The translations under genes and the position numbers were made by a program. Positions 18,835 to 27,973 of a DNA stretch of 64,000 bases are shown here, piece after piece. The notes under the pieces are model-generated. The model saw only the letters and a program-made list of their open reading frames with translations, had not been told where the DNA came from and made no database searches. Each line of letters starts with the position of its first letter. Positions within the stretch are counted from its first letter, which is position 1. This DNA is from Flavobacterium pectinovorum (GTDB taxonomy: Bacteria; Bacteroidota; Bacteroidia; Flavobacteriales; Flavobacteriaceae). Where the stretch lies: positions 186,001 to 250,000 of the forward strand of contig NZ_JAFEVZ010000002.1 in the NCBI RefSeq assembly GCF_022802975.1. Reading direction: 5' to 3'.

Positions 18835-19827
18835 ATGGCAATATTTAATTTTCAAAAGCCCGATAAAGTTATCATGATCGATTCAACCGATTTTGAAGGT
18901 AAATTCGAATTTAGACCTTTAGAACCTGGTTATGGATTGACAGTTGGTAATGCACTTAGAAGAGTTTTGCTTTCAGCATTAGAAGGTTATGCAATTACAT
19001 CTGTTCGTATCGAGGGTGTAGATCATGAGTTTTCTACTATTTCAGGTGTTGTTGAGGATGTTACCGAAATTATACTTAATCTGAAGCAAGTGCGTTTCAA
19101 ACGTCAAATTGAAGATATAGATAATGAAGCAGTTACTATTTCTGTTTCAGGTAAAGATCAATTAACGGCAGGTGATTTTCAAAAATTTATTTCAGGTTTT
19201 CAAGTACTGAATCCAGACCTTGTTATCTGTAATTTAGATTCAAAGATCAAATTGAACTTCGATTTAACAATCGAAAAAGGTAGAGGATATGTTCCTGCTG
19301 AGGAGAACAAAAAACAAAATGCGGCAATTGGTACTATTTTTACAGATTCAATTTTTACTCCGGTAAAAAATGTAAAATATGCAATTGAAAACTTTCGTGT
19401 AGAGCAAAAAACAGATTACGAAAAATTAGTTTTTGAAATTAAAACTGATGGTTCTATTAATCCAAAAGACGCTCTTACTGAAGCTGCTAAAGTTTTAATT
19501 CACCACTTCATGTTATTTTCTGACGAAAGAATTACACTCGAGGCTGACGAAATTGCACAAACAGAATCGTATGATGAAGAGTCATTGCATATGAGACAAT
19601 TGCTTAAAACTAAGCTTGTTGATATGGATTTATCTGTTAGAGCATTAAATTGCTTGAAAGCGGCTGAAGTTGATACACTTGGTGATTTAGTATCGTTCAA
19701 TAAAAATGACTTAATGAAATTCCGTAATTTTGGTAAAAAATCTTTAACAGAGCTAGATGAACTTGTAGCGGTTAAAAATTTAACTTTCGGGATGGATTTA
19801 GCTAAATACAAATTAGATAAAGAATAA
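18835..19827 (+). CDS. rpoA: DNA-directed RNA polymerase alpha subunit
   Basis: RNAP alpha, 330 residues. The N-terminal dimerisation domain contains [19 protein letters not shown] near residues 29-47, and the C-terminal domain (about 255-320) has [24 protein letters not shown] and [15 protein letters not shown] segments for UP-element and activator contact. It lies 21 bp after rpsD in the standard alpha-operon order. A 36-bp gap with a strong hairpin separates it from rplQ. Confidence 0.98.
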   Translation: MAIFNFQKPDKVIMIDSTDFEGKFEFRPLEPGYGLTVGNALRRVLLSALEGYAITSVRIEGVDHEFSTISGVVEDVTEIILNLKQVRFKRQIEDIDNEAVTISVSGKDQLTAGDFQKFISGFQVLNPDLVICNLDSKIKLNFDLTIEKGRGYVPAEENKKQNAAIGTIFTDSIFTPVKNVKYAIENFRVEQKTDYEKLVFEIKTDGSINPKDALTEAAKVLIHHFMLFSDERITLEADEIAQTESYDEESLHMRQLLKTKLVDMDLSVRALNCLKAAEVDTLGDLVSFNKNDLMKFRNFGKKSLTELDELVAVKNLTFGMDLAKYKLDKE

Positions 19828-19830
19828 TTC

Positions 19831-19848
19831 AATCCCGCTTGCGGGATT
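19831..19848 (+). promoter_or_regulatory. Hairpin between rpoA and rplQ
   Basis: AATCCCG (19831-19837) pairs with CGGGATT (19842-19848) around CTTG; the whole 18 bp is a perfect palindrome. It is followed by A/T-mixed sequence rather than a T-run, so termination is unlikely. It may be a processing or stability site, or an L17 control site. It ends 15 nt before the rplQ start. Confidence 0.5.
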
Positions 19849-19863
19849 AAATTTAAAATAGCA

Positions 19864-20355
19864 ATGAGACACGGAAAAAAATTCAATCACTTAAGCAGAC
19901 AGACTGGACATAGAAAAGCTATGTTGGCTAATATGGCTTGTTCTCTTATCGAGCACAAACGTATTAATACTACTGTTGCTAAGGCTAAAGCGCTTAAACA
20001 ATTTGTTGAGCCTTTAATCACAAAATCAAAAGAAGATACGACTCACAATCGTCGTATTGTTTTTGCTTACTTACGTAGTAAATATGCTGTAACTGACTTG
20101 TTCAGAGACGTAGCTGCTAAAGTTGGTGACCGTCCAGGTGGATACACTCGTATCATTAAAGTTGGAAATCGTTTGGGAGATAATGCTGATATGGCAATGA
20201 TCGAACTTGTGGATTTCAATGAACTTTACAATGGAGGTAAAAAAGAAGTTAAAAAAGCAAAAAGCCGTCGTGGTGGTAAAGCTAAAAAAGCTGAGGAGAC
20301 TACTCCAGAAGCTCCTGCAGCTGAATCAGAATCGACAACTGAAGCTTCTGAATAA
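19864..20355 (+). CDS. rplQ: 50S ribosomal protein L17 with extended C-terminal tail
   Basis: bL17, 163 residues. The first 120 or so are the conserved fold ([20 protein letters not shown] and [20 protein letters not shown]). The remaining 40 are a low-complexity extension, first Lys/Arg-rich ([16 protein letters not shown]) then Glu/Ala/Pro/Thr-rich, absent from the E. coli protein and common in Bacteroidota. Last gene of the supercluster, ended by the terminator at 20386-20419. Confidence 0.97.
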   Translation: MRHGKKFNHLSRQTGHRKAMLANMACSLIEHKRINTTVAKAKALKQFVEPLITKSKEDTTHNRRIVFAYLRSKYAVTDLFRDVAAKVGDRPGGYTRIIKVGNRLGDNADMAMIELVDFNELYNGGKKEVKKAKSRRGGKAKKAEETTPEAPAAESESTTEASE

Positions 20356-20385
20356 TTATGAAAGTAATGATTCTATAAAAATCAA

Positions 20386-20419
20386 GGATAGACTAATTTT
20401 TAGTTTATCCTTTTTTTTT
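20386..20419 (+). terminator. Terminator of the ribosomal supercluster after rplQ
   Basis: GGATAGACTA (20386-20395) pairs with TAGTTTATCC (20401-20410), one G-U pair, ATTTT loop, followed by nine T residues. Confidence 0.88.
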
Positions 20420-20498
20420 GATTTTTTTATATAAATTTCAAATTTAACTTATTTACTGTGCGAGGTTTTATTTTTATGAATGAAATTTTTAAAAAATC

Positions 20499-20529
20499 TT
20501 GGAGACACTCTTTTAAAGAAGTAAATTTG
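20499..20529 (+). promoter_or_regulatory. Promoter of carA
   Basis: TTG at 20499-20501 and TAAATTTG at 20522-20529 with a 20-bp spacer fit the Bacteroidota promoter pattern. The predicted leader to carA is about 70 nt and A-rich. Confidence 0.75.
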
Positions 20530-20605
20530 CGGAATATTTAACTACAAATGAAATTGATTAAAAACGGTTTCAGAATACGATTAAAAAAACAATACAAATT
20601 TAAGA

Positions 20606-21724
20606 ATGAAATATACTACACGACAAAGCGCCATTTTATTACTAAGCGATGGGACTGTCTTTCACGGAAAATCTATCGGTATTAGCGGTAAGACTTTTGG
20701 TGAAGTTTGTTTTAATACTGGAATGACAGGATATCAGGAGATTTTTACAGATCCTTCTTACTTTGGTCAAATTATGGTAGCAACCAATACGCATATTGGG
20801 AATTACGGTGTTAATGATTTAGAAATTGAATCCGATAGTATCAAAATTGCTGGTCTGGTTTGTAAAAACTTTAGCTTTAATTATTCAAGAGAAGATGCTT
20901 ACGGAAGTTTAGAAGATTATTTTGTAAAACAAAATTTAATCTGTATTTCGGATGTTGATACACGTGCACTAGTAAGTTATATACGTGATAATGGAGCGAT
21001 GAATTCTGTTATTTGTACGGATGGTACTTCGATTGAAGATTTGAAAAAAGAATTGGCTAATGTGCCAAACATGGAAGGTTTAGAGTTGGCATCAAAGGTT
21101 TCGACTACTGAGCCTTATTTTTTTGGAGACGAAAATGCTACTTATAAAATTTCAGCTTTAGATCTTGGTATAAAAAAGAACATCCTTAGAAATCTTGCAA
21201 AAAGAGATTGTTACATAAAAGTTTACCCATATAATTCTACATATAAAGACTTGTCAGAATTTAATCCAGATGGTTATTTCTTGTCAAATGGTCCGGGTGA
21301 TCCTGATCCTCTTTTTGGAGCTATTGAGGTGGCGAAAGAAATTTTGGCAAATGACAAACCTTTGTTTGGAATTTGTTTGGGTCATCAAGTTATTGCTTTG
21401 GCAAACGGAGTTCAGACTTATAAAATGTTCAACGGTCACAGAGGAATCAATCACCCGGTAAAAAATCTTATTACTGGAAAAGGTGAAATTACTTCTCAAA
21501 ATCACGGTTTTGCAGTAAACAAAGAAGCTTTGGATAATCATCCAGATTTAGAGATTACCCATTTGCATTTGAATGACGGTACAGTAGCTGGAATGAGAAT
21601 GAAAAACAAAAACTGTTTCTCAGTACAATACCATCCAGAAGCTAGCCCTGGACCACACGATTCGTCATATTTATTCGATCAGTTTGTTGAGAATATAAAA
21701 GGAGCTTCATCTAAAACGATGTAG
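20606..21724 (+). CDS. carA: Carbamoyl-phosphate synthase small (glutaminase) subunit
   Basis: The glutamine amidotransferase subunit that feeds ammonia to CarB for carbamoyl phosphate (pyrimidine and arginine synthesis), 372 residues. The N-terminal CPSase small-chain domain has GEVCFNTGMTGYQEIFTDPS, and the class-I GATase domain has the nucleophile elbow FGICLGHQVIALANG and the His/Glu pair in QYHPEASPGPHD. No carB is adjacent; the gene stands alone between the ribosomal cluster and eno. The ATG at 20606 gives the usual N-terminus. Confidence 0.96.
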   Translation: MKYTTRQSAILLLSDGTVFHGKSIGISGKTFGEVCFNTGMTGYQEIFTDPSYFGQIMVATNTHIGNYGVNDLEIESDSIKIAGLVCKNFSFNYSREDAYGSLEDYFVKQNLICISDVDTRALVSYIRDNGAMNSVICTDGTSIEDLKKELANVPNMEGLELASKVSTTEPYFFGDENATYKISALDLGIKKNILRNLAKRDCYIKVYPYNSTYKDLSEFNPDGYFLSNGPGDPDPLFGAIEVAKEILANDKPLFGICLGHQVIALANGVQTYKMFNGHRGINHPVKNLITGKGEITSQNHGFAVNKEALDNHPDLEITHLHLNDGTVAGMRMKNKNCFSVQYHPEASPGPHDSSYLFDQFVENIKGASSKTM

Positions 21725-21740
21725 TTAATAAATAAAGGGG

Positions 21741-21779
21741 TTTAATAGTTAAAATACGTTTTTACTATTAAATTTTTTT
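21741..21779 (+). terminator. Terminator after carA
   Basis: TTTAATAGT (21741-21749) pairs with ACTATTAAA (21764-21772). After one T-T mismatch, AAAA pairs with TTTT around a TACG tetraloop. Seven T residues follow. Confidence 0.7.
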
Positions 21780-21802
21780 ATAATTTCGAAAAAAAAATAT
21801 AA

Positions 21803-23119
<1,317 letters not shown>

Positions 23120-23146
23120 TTGTAAGAGTTATATTGTAGAATCAAG

Positions 23147-23175
23147 CCATTCGTGTAAACGAATGGTTTTTTTTT
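23147..23175 (+). terminator. Terminator after eno
   Basis: CCATTCGT (23147-23154) pairs perfectly with ACGAATGG (23159-23166) around GTAA, followed by nine T residues. Confidence 0.92.
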
Positions 23176-23229
23176 GGAGTTTTAACAAATTCATAGTATT
23201 ATTCTTTTTTTAATTAGTCTTAAATTCCT

Positions 23230-23237
23230 TAGATTTG
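23230..23237 (+). promoter_or_regulatory. -7 box of the gltA promoter
   Basis: TAGATTTG matches TAnnTTTG, 38 bp before the gltA ATG. No TTG is found at the usual distance upstream, so only half the promoter pattern is seen. Confidence 0.5.
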
Positions 23238-23274
23238 ATAAATTATTATTTTAAAGAATTATTTCCCATATATT

Positions 23275-24552
23275 ATGTCAAAAATAGCTACATTAGAAGT
23301 AGATGGTAAGAAAATTGAACTTCCGGTAATAACAGGAAGCGAAAATGAATCGGCTATCGATATTAACAAATTACGTGACTTAACTGGTATTATTACTATT
23401 GATCCTGGTTATAAAAACTCTGGTTCATGCAAAAGTGGAATCACTTTTCTGGATGGAGAACTTGGAATTTTACGTTACAGAGGGTATTCCATCGAAGATC
23501 TTGCAGAGAAAGCAAGTTTTTTAGAGGTTTCTTATCTTTTGATTTTTGGTGAGTTGCCTACTGCTGCACAATTAGAAGAATTTGAAAATGGTATTAAAAA
23601 ACATTCTTTGGTAAACGAAGAAATGAAAAATATCATCGATGGTTTTCCAAAAACAGCTCACCCGATGGGTGTTTTATCTGCTTTAACAAGTGCTTTAACA
23701 GCATTTAATCCAAAAGCGGTAAATGTTGATAACGAAAAAGAAATGTACGAGGCTATTTGTAAAACAATGGCTAAATTTCTTGTAATTGCTACATGGACAT
23801 ATAGAAAGTCAATGGGCTATCCTTTGAATTACTATGACAATACAAAAGGATATGTAGAAAGTTTTATGCAATTAATGTTCAAATTACCTACAGGCCCTTA
23901 TTCAGCAAATCCGGTTATTGTTAATGCTTTAGATAAATTATTTATTCTTCATGCAGATCATGAGCAAAATTGTTCTACTTCTACAGTAAGAATGGTAGGG
24001 TCTTCTCATGCTGGTTTGTTTGCTTCAGTATCTGCAGGAGTTTCTGCTCTTTGGGGACCTCTTCACGGAGGTGCAAACCAAGCAGTGTTAGAAATGCTGG
24101 AAGAAATCAATAAAGATGGTGGAGATACTGATAAATTCTTAGCGAAAGCGAAAGATAAAAATGATCCTTTCCGTTTAATGGGATTCGGACACAGAGTTTA
24201 CAAAAATTTTGATCCAAGAGCAAAAATAATTAAAAAGGCTGCTAAAGAAGTTTTGGAAACTTTAGGTGTTGAAGATCCAATTTTGGAGATTGCAAAAAAA
24301 TTAGAAGCTGCTGCCCTTGAAGATGATTACTTCAAATCAAGAAATTTATATCCAAATGTAGATTTCTATTCTGGAATTATTTACAGAGCTTTAGGTATTC
24401 CAACAGATATGTTTACAGTAATGTTTGCTATTGGAAGGTTGCCTGGCTGGATAGCACAATGGAAAGAAATGAGAGAAAATAAAGAACCAATTGGAAGACC
24501 AAGACAGATTTATACTGGTCATCCTTTGAGAGATTTTAAATCAAATAAATAA
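23275..24552 (+). CDS. gltA: Citrate synthase
   Basis: Type II citrate synthase, 425 residues, condensing oxaloacetate and acetyl-CoA at the entry of the TCA cycle. An N-terminal regulatory-like beta domain precedes the catalytic core. Catalytic elements are visible: HADHEQNCSTSTVR, HGGANQAVLEML, the signature GFGHRVYKNFDPRA, and the Asp in YPNVDFYSGIIY. Single gene with its own terminator. Confidence 0.97.
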   Translation: MSKIATLEVDGKKIELPVITGSENESAIDINKLRDLTGIITIDPGYKNSGSCKSGITFLDGELGILRYRGYSIEDLAEKASFLEVSYLLIFGELPTAAQLEEFENGIKKHSLVNEEMKNIIDGFPKTAHPMGVLSALTSALTAFNPKAVNVDNEKEMYEAICKTMAKFLVIATWTYRKSMGYPLNYYDNTKGYVESFMQLMFKLPTGPYSANPVIVNALDKLFILHADHEQNCSTSTVRMVGSSHAGLFASVSAGVSALWGPLHGGANQAVLEMLEEINKDGGDTDKFLAKAKDKNDPFRLMGFGHRVYKNFDPRAKIIKKAAKEVLETLGVEDPILEIAKKLEAAALEDDYFKSRNLYPNVDFYSGIIYRALGIPTDMFTVMFAIGRLPGWIAQWKEMRENKEPIGRPRQIYTGHPLRDFKSNK

Positions 24553-24556
24553 AATG

Positions 24557-24586
24557 AAAGCTTCACTTAACTGTGAAGCTTTTTTT
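24557..24586 (+). terminator. Terminator after gltA
   Basis: AAAGCTTCAC (24557-24566) pairs perfectly with GTGAAGCTTT (24573-24582), six-base loop, T-run to 24586. The T-run flows directly into the next -7 box (TATATTTG, 24586-24593), so termination and re-initiation are packed within 40 bp. Confidence 0.9.
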
Positions 24587-24593
24587 ATATTTG
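24586..24593 (+). promoter_or_regulatory. -7 box for the amidinotransferase-family gene
   Basis: TATATTTG fits TAnnTTTG exactly, 18 bp ahead of the ATG at 24612, which supports that start. The -33 position falls inside the upstream terminator stem and shows no TTG. Confidence 0.5.
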
Positions 24594-24611
24594 CAACAAA
24601 ATCTAATATTT

Positions 24612-25526
24612 ATGTTGCAATTAAATGTAAAGAACGAAACATCAAGGTTACGCGCTGTAGTTTTGGGTTCTGCTGTTCATAATGGACCAACTCCTTTGTT
24701 AGAAGAAGCCTATGATCCTAAATCATTGGAACATATTAAAGCCGGAACATATCCTGTAGAAAAAGATATGATTGCTGAAATGGATGCCTTCAATGCTATT
24801 TTTCAAAAGTATAATGTAGCTGTTTATCGTCCGGAAATGATTAAAAATTACAATCAGATTTTTGCCAGAGATATTGGTTTTGTAATTGATGATATCTTTG
24901 TTAAATCAAATATTTTGCCGGATAGGGAGCGTGAACTTGAAGCAATTCAATACGTAATTGATCAAATAAATCCTTTAAAAGTGGTTCGTCCACCTGAAGA
25001 AGTTCATATTGAAGGCGGAGATGTTATGCTTTGGAATGATCATATTTTTATTGGAACCTATAAAGGGAGCGATTATAAAGATTATATTACGGCAAGGACT
25101 AATATGCAGGGAGTAAATTATATTAAAAATTTGTTTCCAACTAAAATTGTTAAAGAATTTGATTTGGTAAAATCAAAATTAGAAGCCCGTGACAATGCTT
25201 TACATTTAGATTGCTGTTTTCAGCCTGTTGGAAAAAATAAGGGTATTATTTATAAAAGAGGTTTTCGTGAAGAAGCAGATTATTTGTATTTAGTTAATCT
25301 TTTTGGAAAGGAAAATTTATTTCATATCGAAAGAAATGAAATGTATAATATGTTTTCGAATGTGTTTTCAATCGATGAAAATATTGTCGTTTCCGAAAAG
25401 AATTTCACGAGATTAAATAATTGGTTACGTGCTAATGGTTTTACAGTTGAAGAGATTCCATATGCAGAAATAGCAAAACAGGAAGGATTGCTAAGATGTT
25501 CAACATTGCCTTTAATTAGAGACTAA
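24612..25526 (+). CDS. Pentein-fold amidinotransferase/dimethylarginine dimethylaminohydrolase-family protein
   Basis: 304 residues of the guanidino-group-modifying superfamily (arginine deiminase, DDAH, amidinotransferases). HIEGGDVML holds the central Glu-Gly-Gly-Asp motif, ALHLDCCF provides the catalytic His, and LLRCSTLPLIRD at the C-terminus provides the nucleophilic Cys. The start is ATG 24612 (MLQLNVKNETSRLRAV); an upstream in-frame GTG lies inside the gltA terminator stem and is rejected. Its substrate (free arginine, methylarginine or another guanidine) cannot be told from sequence. The next gene is a second pentein enzyme, ctlX. Confidence 0.85.
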   Translation: MLQLNVKNETSRLRAVVLGSAVHNGPTPLLEEAYDPKSLEHIKAGTYPVEKDMIAEMDAFNAIFQKYNVAVYRPEMIKNYNQIFARDIGFVIDDIFVKSNILPDRERELEAIQYVIDQINPLKVVRPPEEVHIEGGDVMLWNDHIFIGTYKGSDYKDYITARTNMQGVNYIKNLFPTKIVKEFDLVKSKLEARDNALHLDCCFQPVGKNKGIIYKRGFREEADYLYLVNLFGKENLFHIERNEMYNMFSNVFSIDENIVVSEKNFTRLNNWLRANGFTVEEIPYAEIAKQEGLLRCSTLPLIRD

Positions 25527-25528
25527 AA

Positions 25529-25595
25529 TTTGTTTCAGGTTTCAGGTTCCAAGTTTGTAGCGACGTAAAATCTGAAACTTGAAACCTGAAACAAA
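25529..25595. repeat. Heptad-periodic palindrome between the two pentein genes
   Basis: A 16-bp perfect stem (25529-25544 with 25580-25595) continues inward with few mismatches. The left arm reads as 7-mers GTTTCAG, GTTTCAG, GTTCCAA, GTTTGTA from 25532. The right arm reads TCTGAAA, CTTGAAA, CCTGAAA from 25571. An A-run follows on the plus strand, so it would act as a terminator only for minus-strand transcription. Same architecture, different unit, as at 17157 and 26571. Confidence 0.8.
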
Positions 25596-25612
25596 AAAAA
25601 CAAAAATAGAAA

Positions 25613-26548
25613 ATGAAACAAACTACAAATTCAATCGTAATGATTCGTCCGGTTGCATTCAGAATGAATGAACAAACGGCAGTAAATAACTATTATCAGA
25701 AAGTATTAGACGGACTTTTGCCAAGTACAGTAAATGTAAAAGCGCAACAGGAATTTGATGTTTTCGTAGAGAAGTTAAGAACTGTTGGGGTTGATGTTAC
25801 CGTTGTAGAAGATACTTTAGAAACTGATACGCCAGATAGTGTTTTTCCAAACAACTGGGTTTCTTTTCATGAAAATGGAGATGTGGCCTTGTATCCTATG
25901 TTTGCTGAAAACCGTCGTCAGGAACGTCGTGAGGATATTTTGGATACTCTTGAAGAAAAAGGTTTTGAGATTAGCAATATTATGGATTATACTTCTGCAG
26001 AAGAAGATGGTATTTTTCTTGAAGGGACAGGAAGTTTGCTTTTAGACAGAGCAAACGGAAAAGCATATTGTGCTTTGTCGCCTCGTGCGGATGAAGAATT
26101 GTTTATTGAATTCTGCGAAGATTTTGACTATGCTCCGGTAATTTTTGAAGCTTTTCAAACAGTTGACGGAGAACGAAAACTAATCTATCATACTAATGTA
26201 ATGATGTGTATAGGTGAAACTTTTGCGGTTATTTGTGCAGATAGCATCGATGATAAAAAAGAACGCAAAATGGTTTTAGAAAATCTAAAAGCTGACCAAA
26301 AAGAAATTATTTTAATTACAGAAGCACAAGTGAATAATTTTGCAGGTAATATGTTGGAAGTTCGAGGGTCAAATGATAAAAAATATATTGTTATGAGTAC
26401 ATCGGCACATCAAAGCTTAACGGAAAAACAAATTAAGCAATTAGAAAATCATGCAGAAATTTTAAGCTCAAGTTTAGATACTATTGAAGCTTGTGGTGGA
26501 GGAAGTGCAAGATGTATGATGGCTGAAGTTTTCCTGCCAAAGAATTAA
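25613..26548 (+). CDS. ctlX: Citrulline utilization hydrolase CtlX-type pentein enzyme
   Basis: 311 residues related to arginine deiminase-fold hydrolases. FPNNWVSFHENGDVALYPM, EGTGSLLLDR, the His block IYHTNVMMCIGETFAV and the C-terminal nucleophile GGGSARCMMAEVFLPK match the CtlX family, thought to act on citrulline. It follows the DDAH-like gene after the heptad-repeat palindrome, and is convergent with marC, sharing a hairpin terminator. Family recognition is good; the substrate is by family only. Confidence 0.85.
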   Translation: MKQTTNSIVMIRPVAFRMNEQTAVNNYYQKVLDGLLPSTVNVKAQQEFDVFVEKLRTVGVDVTVVEDTLETDTPDSVFPNNWVSFHENGDVALYPMFAENRRQERREDILDTLEEKGFEISNIMDYTSAEEDGIFLEGTGSLLLDRANGKAYCALSPRADEELFIEFCEDFDYAPVIFEAFQTVDGERKLIYHTNVMMCIGETFAVICADSIDDKKERKMVLENLKADQKEIILITEAQVNNFAGNMLEVRGSNDKKYIVMSTSAHQSLTEKQIKQLENHAEILSSSLDTIEACGGGSARCMMAEVFLPKN

Positions 26549-26570
26549 TTTTTTTTAAAAGAATTAATAA

Positions 26571-26620
26571 AAAATCCAAATTCCAAAAACTGAATAATTA
26601 CAGTGTGGGATTTGGATTTT
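26571..26620. terminator. Bidirectional terminator between ctlX and marC built from heptad units
   Basis: AAAATCCAAATTCC (26571-26584) pairs with GGGATTTGGATTTT (26607-26620) with one G-U pair; inside it ACTG (26589-26592) pairs with CAGT (26601-26604). T-rich sequence flanks both ends, so it can serve both convergent genes. The arms read with a 7-bp period (AAAATCC, AAATTCC; GATTTGG, ATTTTGT), the same design as the repeats at 17157 and 25529. Confidence 0.72.
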
Positions 26621-26641
26621 GTGTTTTAATGTTCAAAGAAT

Positions 26642-27271
26642 TTACATCAAATTCCCTTTTACGATATTGATTATAGAACTCACGATATACTGAATTCCTA
26701 TTGCAATTACAATGAAGCCAATAATTCTGGAAATAGCAACAATGCCTGAAGCTCCTAAAATACGGGCTAAGTAATGTGCGCTTTTTAAAATGATGAAAAT
26801 TGTAATTGCAATTGCTAAAATAGCTAAACTTGAAATTATTATTTCTCCTACTTCATGATGTTCCTGGTAAAAAGCAATTAATAAAGAGATAGACCCCGGC
26901 CCGGCCAGCATCGGAATTGCTAAAGGGGTTAATGCAATGTCGTTTCTTTTTTGTGCATCATTTTCAATCTTTTTGTTGATTCCTCTTTTCTTGCTTATTT
27001 TTCCGGATAACAATGAAAATCCTGAATTTAAAATTACCAAACCACCGGCAATTCGAAGCGCATCAATACTAATCCCAAAAAAAGTCAGCACATATTGCCC
27101 GATAAAAAAAGAAACGATCAAAATAATAAAAACATTAATAGCGGTCCACAATGAAATTCTGGATCTTTCACTATCTGAGTCGTCATGGGTTAGTCCTACA
27201 AATATAGGTACAGTACCAATTGGATTTAAAACAGAGAAAAGAGCGGCAAATAAGTAAATGAATAAATCCAT
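26642..27271 (-). CDS. MarC-family integral membrane protein
   Basis: 209 residues with about six hydrophobic segments, matching the MarC/SNAT family (once linked to multiple antibiotic resistance; molecular role unsettled). The N-terminal YLFAALFSVLNPIGTVPIFV is diagnostic, as is ALTPLAIPMLAGPGSISLLI in the middle. Transcribed opposite to ctlX and sharing its terminator. It is a short-form member with an ordinary length. Confidence 0.9.
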   Translation of the reverse strand: MDLFIYLFAALFSVLNPIGTVPIFVGLTHDDSDSERSRISLWTAINVFIILIVSFFIGQYVLTFFGISIDALRIAGGLVILNSGFSLLSGKISKKRGINKKIENDAQKRNDIALTPLAIPMLAGPGSISLLIAFYQEHHEVGEIIISSLAILAIAITIFIILKSAHYLARILGASGIVAISRIIGFIVIAIGIQYIVSSIINIVKGNLM

Positions 27272-27401
27272 AATGTGTTTGGGTTGATAAGGTAAAAGTA
27301 ATTAAATTTTAATATTTTACTCTAAAATGATGTTAGGATATTGTTTTTTCGCCTTTATGACTCTAAATGAATAACGAGCAGGAAATCCGCTCTTTTTTGA
27401 T

Positions 27402-27409
27402 TACTTTTG
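27402..27409 (+). promoter_or_regulatory. -7 box for the CoA-binding-protein gene
   Basis: TACTTTTG fits TAnnTTTG and lies 17 bp before the ATG at 27427. No TTG at -33. It argues that the start is 27427 and not the upstream ATG at 27367, which would precede the transcription start. Confidence 0.5.
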
Positions 27410-27426
27410 TGGGATATTCAGAAATA

Positions 27427-27792
27427 ATGAAAAATAAAAAAACTTTAGTTCTTGGTGCAACTACAAAACCGGAACGTTATGCTTTTAAAGCAATAAATAT
27501 GCTTACTCAAAAAGGACATACAGTTTTGGCAATAGGTCAAAATGCAGGCGAAGTAGCAGGTGTGAAAATTCATACTAAAGCCATTCCTGTCAAAAATATA
27601 GATACAGTAACTTTATATTTAAATCCGGTTCGTCAGCGAGATTATTATAATTATATCATCGAGGCACAGCCTAAACGAGTAGTTTTTAATCCTGGTGCTG
27701 AGAATCCTGAGTTATATCAATTATTGGAATTGAATAATATTAAGGCAGAAGTTGCTTGTACGCTGGTTTTATTAGCAACTAATCAATATTAG
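27427..27792 (+). CDS. CoA-binding (Rossmann-fold) domain protein
   Basis: 121 residues, a stand-alone CoA_binding domain like that of succinyl-CoA synthetase alpha and related YccU-type proteins. KTLVLGATTKPERYAFKAIN is the nucleotide-binding N-terminus, and RVVFNPGAENPELYQLLE the second half. The start at 27427 is chosen because the domain begins there and a -7 box lies just upstream; the frame stays open to 27367. The function of stand-alone members is unclear. A REP-like palindrome follows. Confidence 0.85.
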   Translation: MKNKKTLVLGATTKPERYAFKAINMLTQKGHTVLAIGQNAGEVAGVKIHTKAIPVKNIDTVTLYLNPVRQRDYYNYIIEAQPKRVVFNPGAENPELYQLLELNNIKAEVACTLVLLATNQY

Positions 27793-27809
27793 TTTTTTAA
27801 GGAGCTAAT

Positions 27810-27878
27810 CCAGCTATCCGCTTTATCTTTTTCTGTCTAAAGAAGCCAGTAAAAGGATACCGCTGCTATCTGGGCTGG
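27810..27878. repeat. REP-like palindromic element before recR
   Basis: An outer stem CCAGC (27810-27814) with GCTGG (27874-27878) encloses an inner hairpin, ATCTTTTTCTG (27825-27835) with CAGTAAAAGGAT (27847-27858, one mismatch and one bulge). CCGCT...ATC occurs on both sides (27818-27827 and 27860-27870). From memory, elements with CTATCCGCT...AAAAGGAT...CCGCT..TATC..GGGCT recur in Flavobacterium genomes; I cannot verify that here. Confidence 0.6.
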
Positions 27879-27973
27879 AAAAGTTGTTTTGCGAGAGGTT
27901 TAGAGGATTTAAGATTTTTTGTTTTAGTACTTTCAAAAGCCTGAAAACCATTAAAAATGTTATTTTTGTCTTC

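Noticed and set aside
20207..20434. A short frame overlapping the rplQ tail and terminator
   Set aside because: Out-of-frame shadow of the rplQ low-complexity tail running through the terminator hairpin.
27884..27973. TTG start extending recR by 30 codons
   Set aside because: The extra residues are non-family and lie in the spacer right behind the REP-like element; the ATG at 27974 gives the usual RecR N-terminus.
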